This document shows, in pieces, positions 21,793 through 25,913 of a stretch of DNA of 25,913 bases. Each line of letters opens with the position of its first letter. The stretch's first letter is position 1. The translations under genes and the position numbers were made by a program. The DNA is from CAYHSR01 sp043821725 (GTDB lineage: Bacteria > Patescibacteriota > Patescibacteriia > Magasanikbacterales > GWA2-37-8). The stretch covers positions 1-25,913 of the forward strand of contig JBDRCM010000035.1 in the NCBI GenBank assembly GCA_043821725.1, given 5' to 3'. The notes under the pieces are model-generated. The model ran no database searches, had not been told where the DNA came from, and worked only from the letters and a program-made list of their open reading frames with translations.

Positions 21793-22881
21793 TTACCAAC
21801 TACCGCCTCCACCGCCTCCGCCACCTCCGCCGGAGCTACCTCCGCCACCAGAAGATGATCCCCCGCCAAAGCCGCCCTTACTACCATCGGAATTACTGCT
21901 ATAATAAATTTGATGAGTGGCTTGGCTAATAGATGACCGAAAAGTTCGCATTTCTCTTGAAAAACTACCTATACTAAAAGTATTAATTTGATTTTCAAAC
22001 CATTTTATCTTGATCTTATCTTTATATATGCTTTTAAATTGTTTAGCCCATTCTTTTTCCAACTTAAACACCATCGCAAAAGGGAGCATTTTCTCAAACT
22101 CCTGCGGGGTTTTTTCAGGTGCATTGTGAAATTTTATTCGCTCCTTTTCTGCTACCTTAATATACAGCTTCAACCCTTTGATATTTTCCAATGCTAAAAT
22201 CGCTTTTTTTGATCTCTTTGGCATTAATAATGAAAAAATTATTATAAAGATAATAGATACCACGATTGATACAAGCCAAGTTAAATTAGCTGAATAAAAC
22301 AGCATTAAAAAAGGACCAAAAAATAAAATGAGTGATAAATATATCTGAAACATAAACATAATTGGCTTGTTTTTAAATTCTTCAGTTGCTTGTGTTTTTT
22401 TAAAATAAAAACGAGTTGCTGAGGCAAGCAAAAAAAGTATCAGCAGTAAACATATAATTAAAAAGAAAAGTTCCAAATTAAAATTAAATATTAGAGAAAT
22501 AAGTATTAAAATAAAGAAAAATCGGAATAGGTAAAATAATATAATCTTTGCTTTTTCTTTTACCTGTTCGACCGACTTATTAAGATACCCTTGTTCATGC
22601 AAAAAAATTAATACTTTATTCTCAATATTAAACAAATTGAATGATTGTTCGCATTGCATTTCTTGCTTGATATACTCCAGTACTTTTAAATAATTATCAT
22701 CTAAAACAATATTTTTTTCTATTTTCAATAATAGATCACGTATCTCGATTTTCTTATCTACATCTTCCTTTTTAATTTCATTTTTCAAAAGTCCAATTTC
22801 ATTTTTCAATTTTGAAGTTGTAACAGTGGATCTGTCTTTAAATAATAATTGCATAATATCGCGGTCGTATTCTCGGTCCAA
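21793..22881 (-). CDS. C-terminal part of a frameshifted DUF2207 membrane protein
   Basis: The frame encodes 362 residues (TTG start) continuing the DUF2207 protein of the next entry. It begins LDREYDRDIMQLLF, and the codons just upstream in the same frame read KLKDESE, a seamless join. Three or four transmembrane segments lie at about 127-150 and 172-215. The C-terminus is a Gly/Ser-rich tail ending in GGGGSW, characteristic of DUF2207 proteins. It is separated from its 5' part only by a frame change at the five-A run (plus strand T5 at 22900-22904). A single-base insertion would restore one gene of about 715 codons. Confidence 0.8.
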   Translation of the reverse strand: MDREYDRDIMQLLFKDRSTVTTSKLKNEIGLLKNEIKKEDVDKKIEIRDLLLKIEKNIVLDDNYLKVLEYIKQEMQCEQSFNLFNIENKVLIFLHEQGYLNKSVEQVKEKAKIILFYLFRFFFILILISLIFNFNLELFFLIICLLLILFLLASATRFYFKKTQATEEFKNKPIMFMFQIYLSLILFFGPFLMLFYSANLTWLVSIVVSIIFIIIFSLLMPKRSKKAILALENIKGLKLYIKVAEKERIKFHNAPEKTPQEFEKMLPFAMVFKLEKEWAKQFKSIYKDKIKIKWFENQINTFSIGSFSREMRTFRSSISQATHQIYYSSNSDGSKGGFGGGSSSGGGGSSGGGGGGGGGGSW

Positions 22882-22895
22882 CTCACTTTCATCTT

Positions 22896-23939
22896 TTAAT
22901 TTTTAAACTCATAATTGGCTTTAGAAAGATTTTTTACGGATTCAATTCTTCTAATCTTCAAATAACCTTGAATGGCCAAGCTGATAATTTGAGCCGAAAT
23001 ATTTCTATCATCAATTTTTTTGTTATATATTGTCCCAACCTCTATTGGAGTTAAATTATCAGGCGCCTCGTATTGAGCTATAATAATGCCTCTTCCTTTA
23101 GGATCCTTTCCATACTTATACCAGAGAGCAAACATAATCAAAAAAATAACTGCTGGTAAAAAAATTATTTTATTATTCTTAACTGCTCTAAAAACACGAT
23201 CAAAATCGTTCAAACGATAAACTACGCCTTTAGGTAGGCCAACAAAAATAGTCAAACCTCCGATATTTTTGCCATTCCCCCTATCAAAATTAATTACTTT
23301 AGCTAATCCGCTTGCGTCAACTAAGGATTGTTTTAAAACGCATCTTTCAGTGGATCCTAACTCTCCAACATAACAATCTATATCAAGTTCGTCACTTTTA
23401 ACTTTTTCCGGCAAATATACGGTAGCAGAGGCATTATAAATTGGCACTTCCCATTCAATTCCAATGGCATTCCAATACAATTCGTCTAAATCATTCATGT
23501 CCTTGTAATTCCTGATAGCATCTTTGACCATATATTCAATGATATATGTTTTTCGACCTGTAACATAGGAATCCGGATCTCCGATTCTAATTAGCAAATA
23601 TTTTTTTCCATCTTTTTTAAATGTTGACTCTTTGTATTGATATTGATTTCCAGCGCCATCCACAACATTTAGAATTTCAATTGAGATGCTGAATTTATGC
23701 GTTACAGTATTGTATTGATATGGAATTTCACGATATATACCGTGTTTCTCTGATTCACCAAAATCATATTCAATTTTCTCTTTAACTTTTATGCTGTTAT
23801 CTTTATTTATATAAATATCAACATGGTAATTCTCAATAAATTCCTGATTTTGCTGAACTAAATTATCATTTTGAGCCAAAGCAGGACTATAAAAAATTAA
23901 ACTAAAAGCGCATAAAGAAATAAATATAATTTTTTTCAT
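22896..23939 (-). CDS. N-terminal part of a frameshifted DUF2207 membrane protein
   Basis: The ATG at 23939 (MKKIIFISL) starts a signal peptide cleaved near PALAQ. A TTG three codons upstream is less likely. The extracytoplasmic DUF2207 domain follows: YHVDIYINKDNSIKVKEKIEYDFGE and KHGIYREIPYQYN are its typical opening, with a transmembrane helix at about 248-265 of the product. The frame ends at NYEFKN, directly at the A5 run, where family members continue. The role of DUF2207 proteins is unknown; they are bacterial surface proteins. If the frameshift is real, only a protein with the outside domain and one helix would be made. Confidence 0.8.
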   Translation of the reverse strand: MKKIIFISLCAFSLIFYSPALAQNDNLVQQNQEFIENYHVDIYINKDNSIKVKEKIEYDFGESEKHGIYREIPYQYNTVTHKFSISIEILNVVDGAGNQYQYKESTFKKDGKKYLLIRIGDPDSYVTGRKTYIIEYMVKDAIRNYKDMNDLDELYWNAIGIEWEVPIYNASATVYLPEKVKSDELDIDCYVGELGSTERCVLKQSLVDASGLAKVINFDRGNGKNIGGLTIFVGLPKGVVYRLNDFDRVFRAVKNNKIIFLPAVIFLIMFALWYKYGKDPKGRGIIIAQYEAPDNLTPIEVGTIYNKKIDDRNISAQIISLAIQGYLKIRRIESVKNLSKANYEFKN

Positions 23940-24039
23940 AAAATACAAATAAATAAAATAAATGTGTGTATTGAACTCATTGTAAGTTATTCAACATAAT
24001 GTGCTATTATCAGCCAAATAACAAGCGTTGAAATATGCC

Positions 24040-24170
24040 TGTCATTCTGAATACGTTCGCTCCGCTCAGTATAAACTTCACTAAGCGGAGTGAAGAATCT
24101 CTCTTTTCGTAATTCTAAGGGATTCTTCGCGGAGTTTATCCTCGAGCATAGCGAAGGGCTCAGAATGACA
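24040..24170. repeat. Dispersed inverted repeat, TGTCATTCTGA type, long copy
   Basis: TGTCATTCTGA (24040-24050) and TCAGAATGACA (24160-24170) bound a 131-bp element containing GCGGAGTG/GAAGAATCTC and GCGGAGTTTATCCTCGAGC modules. It is related to 16483-16545 and 24965-25048. It occupies the gap between the DUF2207 gene and tsaE. Confidence 0.75.
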
Positions 24171-24494
24171 TAATGAAAAAACTTGCTATGAGTTCATTAT
24201 ATTTACAATGTTATCACATAATCTAGCATAAATAAATACCATCTATAGGAATTAAAAAGGGCTAAACTTTATACAAGTCATGGAAATAATAATATAAAAA
24301 TATTTTTAAATCATTCTACGCAAACTCCAACCAAAAACTATCCGTCCGGATAATTCTTCTTTTTTCTGGCTTATGCTCATAATAACACAACACAAAATAA
24401 TGTGATAGCTGTATATGTGCCTTCTTGAATTACCAACGATTTTATGTTAATGTTTACAAATAGCCAATATAACTTGCGTTTATTAAAAAATCAA
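24171..24494. other. AT-rich spacer before tsaE
   Basis: No gene or RNA is recognised. A small hairpin TATCCG/CGGATA lies near 24340-24353. No promoter stands out clearly. An alternative tsaE start at 24444 falls at its end. Confidence 0.5.
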
Positions 24495-24926
24495 ATGATT
24501 TTAACAGCCAACAAGCAACAAACAAAAGATTTTGGAAAAAAAATCGCTTCCAACCTAAAAGCCGGCGACATTGTTTTGCTTGAAGGCGATCTTGGCGCCG
24601 GCAAAACAACATTAACAAAAGCGATTGCAAATTATCTAAACGTTAAAGAAGAAATTACAAGCCCGACTTTCACGCTTATGAACGTTTACAAGATAAACAA
24701 AAAAGGGATGAAGGGAATAATGCTGGCGCACATAGACACCTACCGCTTAAAAAGCGAAAAAGATTTGATAAATATCGGCGTTCTTGATTATCTTGGAGCA
24801 AATGACGCAATCTGCATAATTGAATGGCCAAAAAAAATTAAAAAACTGCTCAACGGAAAAAAAACAATTACAATAAAAATGGCGCATATTGACAAAGACA
24901 AGCGCGAAATCAATGAACTATCTTAA
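24495..24926 (+). CDS. tsaE: tRNA threonylcarbamoyladenosine biosynthesis ATPase TsaE
   Basis: This 143-residue ATPase works with TsaB and TsaD in making the t6A37 modification of ANN-decoding tRNAs. It shows Walker A GDLGAGKTT (31-39), SPTFTLMNVY (56-65), HIDTYRL (79-85) and the IEWP motif (109-112), all diagnostic. The start at 24495 (MILTANKQQTKDFG) matches the family N-terminus. An ATG 17 codons upstream (24444) would add an atypical extension. It lacks a Shine-Dalgarno. TsaB and TsaD are not in the window. The gene is followed by a stem-loop and converges on queH. Confidence 0.93.
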   Translation: MILTANKQQTKDFGKKIASNLKAGDIVLLEGDLGAGKTTLTKAIANYLNVKEEITSPTFTLMNVYKINKKGMKGIMLAHIDTYRLKSEKDLINIGVLDYLGANDAICIIEWPKKIKKLLNGKKTITIKMAHIDKDKREINELS

Positions 24927-24960
24927 AAGGATCCCTTCATTTTTTGAAAGTGGGATCTTT
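24926..24960. terminator. Stem-loop after tsaE
   Basis: AAAGGATCCC (24926-24935) pairs with GGGATCTTT (24952-24960) with one bulged base. It overlaps the tsaE stop codon and may act in both directions. Confidence 0.5.
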
Positions 24961-24964
24961 GGTT

Positions 24965-25048
24965 GCGGAGTTTTTCCTTGAACCATTCGCTATGCTCAAG
25001 TGTAAACTCTGTGAAGGGGTTGCTCAGTATGTCAGAATGATTAGGACA
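24965..25048. repeat. Degenerate copy of the TGTCATTCTGA-type repeat
   Basis: The complement of 24986-25009 (GAGTTTACACTTGAGC...) matches the core of 16483-16545 and 24040-24170. CTCAG and GTCAGAATGA remain at the right end. Its end overlaps the queH stop region by a few bases. Confidence 0.55.
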
Positions 25049-25574
25049 AACTGTAAATACACCCGCAGTAATTCTGCCTGTATATTCCCTCTTGCAAACA
25101 GATGGATTGGCTTGCTTCCTGCCGTCCCTTTTTCTTCCAATCTTCTTCATAAAATTTAAGTCCTTTCTCGTCGGCAACAAGCTTCCCCAAATTGTTTATC
25201 AAATCGGCCTTTTTATTTCTTCCGCTTGTAAGTGTTGAGGCAATCCATTGAAATCCTAAATCAAATGCCTTAGACGCTGTTGCTGAAAGCCGAAACGCAA
25301 AGCATTTTTTACATCTTGCGCCTCCTTCTGGCTCAAGCGCGTAATCTTTTGCCCATGCCGTCCACTCATCATTATTGTAATTTCCTTCAATAAAAGCCAC
25401 GCTTTTGCTTGTGCAAATCTTTTTGGCAAAATCACGCCTTTTTTCATATTCTTCAAGCGGATATATGTTTGGATTGTAATAAAAAGCAATTAAATCAAAA
25501 TTACGCTTGAGTTCGTCAAGAATGGCTGCAACACATGGCCCGCAACACACATGAATGAGCATTTTTTCGTGCAT
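25041..25574 (-). CDS. queH: Epoxyqueuosine reductase QueH
   Basis: This 177-residue enzyme catalyses the last step of queuosine synthesis, reduction of epoxyqueuosine in tRNA, as the non-cobalamin alternative to QueG. It shows the CCGPC motif (10-14), YNPNIYPLEEY (33-43), GGARCKKCFAFRL (84-96) and the C-terminal YRQNYCGC (165-172). These Cys residues (10, 11, 88, 91, 170, 172) match the Fe-S/metal ligands of the family. The length is usual. The ATG at 25574 is two bases from the -35 of the divergent promoter for the gene at 25630, with no Shine-Dalgarno. No other queuosine gene is in the window, so the cell may salvage or modify imported precursors (inference). Confidence 0.93.
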   Translation of the reverse strand: MHEKMLIHVCCGPCVAAILDELKRNFDLIAFYYNPNIYPLEEYEKRRDFAKKICTSKSVAFIEGNYNNDEWTAWAKDYALEPEGGARCKKCFAFRLSATASKAFDLGFQWIASTLTSGRNKKADLINNLGKLVADEKGLKFYEEDWKKKGRQEASQSICLQEGIYRQNYCGCIYSLS

Positions 25575-25575
25575 A

Positions 25576-25604
25576 TTGATCTGTAATGTTTTTTCTTGTA
25601 TAAT
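25576..25604 (+). promoter_or_regulatory. Promoter of the gene at 25630
   Basis: TTGATC (25576-25581), 17-bp spacer, TATAAT (25599-25604). The repeat terminus GGGTCTG begins at the next base. Confidence 0.6.
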
Positions 25605-25620
25605 GGGTCTGTTGCTGAAT
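25605..25620 (+). repeat. Degenerate solo end of the GGGTCTG element
   Basis: GGGTCTGTTGCTGAAT matches 13 of 16 bases of GGGTCTGCTGCCAAAT (8138-8153). No opposite end is seen before the gene at 25630, so this is either a remnant or chance. Confidence 0.35.
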
Positions 25621-25629
25621 TAAGAAACT

Positions 25630-25913
25630 ATGTTGATTTTAAAACAAAAGACTGTTAACAATCCGATTTTTTATGTCACAAGGGACATAGAAAGAGCGCT
25701 CGGAGCGATTGAATTTAATGATAACTTTTTTATTATTACAAATTATTGCGATTTTGCCAAGCAATGCTCAAAAAATAGTAAAAATATTTTTCTTATAAAA
25801 GAAAAAAACGCTCTTGATACATGGCAGATTCTAAAGCATAAAAAAGCCATTAAATTCATAAATAAACAGGGCTTGCAAAGTAAAAACAGAAAAATACAAA
25901 AGCCGCAGATAGT
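25630..25913 (+). CDS. 5' part of an unidentified gene, cut by the window end
   Basis: An open frame of 94 codons runs off the end, starting MLILKQKTVNNPIFYVTRDIERALG. It has I/K/N-rich native codon use, TATAAT just upstream and no Shine-Dalgarno. The opening resembles the first lines of CPR ATP-grasp-type proteins, but I cannot confirm a family from this fragment. It is divergent from queH. Confidence 0.65.
   Translation, partial: MLILKQKTVNNPIFYVTRDIERALGAIEFNDNFFIITNYCDFAKQCSKNSKNIFLIKEKNALDTWQILKHKKAIKFINKQGLQSKNRKIQKPQI

Noticed and set aside
24923..25180. Minus-strand 85-codon ORF
   Set aside because: It combines a shadow of queH with the degenerate dispersed repeat.

Overview
The window looks like a chromosome fragment of a Candidate Phyla Radiation (Patescibacteria/Parcubacteria-like) bacterium. 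This is inferred from AT-rich DNA, short genes, a 63-residue L28, and families common in that group (DUF4012, DUF6485, a Gly-rich-tailed DUF2207 protein, an archaeal-type UMP kinase, minimal MreB). The AT-rich genes almost all lack a Shine-Dalgarno sequence, yet several carry near-perfect TTGACA-17-TATAAT promoters.

Layout. 1-326: gene-free, holding a palindrome and one arm of a 106-bp inverted repeat. 327-1724: O-antigen ligase-type membrane protein. 1855-5095: a GC-rich block on the minus strand with two secreted or surface proteins, a Cys-repeat lipoprotein and an Ala-rich membrane-anchored protein, both with good Shine-Dalgarno sites. The second 106-bp arm lies at 5350-5455, so the arms bracket the ligase and the GC-rich block. 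5694-11764: a minus-strand cell-surface cluster (GT4 glycosyltransferase, DUF6485, MreB, DUF4012, GT2 glycosyltransferase, winged-helix regulator). 11902-14197: a plus-strand gene that reads as one PP2C-like/TM/propeller-like protein broken by a frameshift. 14293-15512: rplJ-rplL with a consensus promoter, an L10 leader and a terminator that ends at the rplJ start codon. 15552-16461: a cassette with its own promoter, Shine-Dalgarno site and terminator encoding a multi-pass membrane protein. 16600-18363: pyrH, an M50 site-2 protease and divergent rpmB. 18384-19809: a hypothetical gene behind a truncated AbiEii-like toxin and its antitoxin-like partner. 19905-21110: an AAA/DUF4143 ATPase with a 29-nt palindrome overlapping its promoter. 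21328-21623: tRNA-Pro(GGG) with its own promoter and a possible 35-residue ORF in its leader. 21793-23939: a DUF2207 protein split by a frameshift. 24495-25913: tsaE, queH and the start of an unidentified gene.

The most unusual features are: (1) the GC-rich, myxobacterial-style surface-protein block between long inverted repeats; (2) a miniature palindromic element (ends GGGTCTGTCGCCAAAT), present as two 53-bp copies, one with a 5-bp duplication at a stop codon and one between rplJ and rplL, plus the ends of the 106-bp arms and a degenerate solo end; (3) two genes broken at homopolymers; and (4) several well-formed promoter/operator arrangements. All family names were assigned by reading motifs, with no database search.
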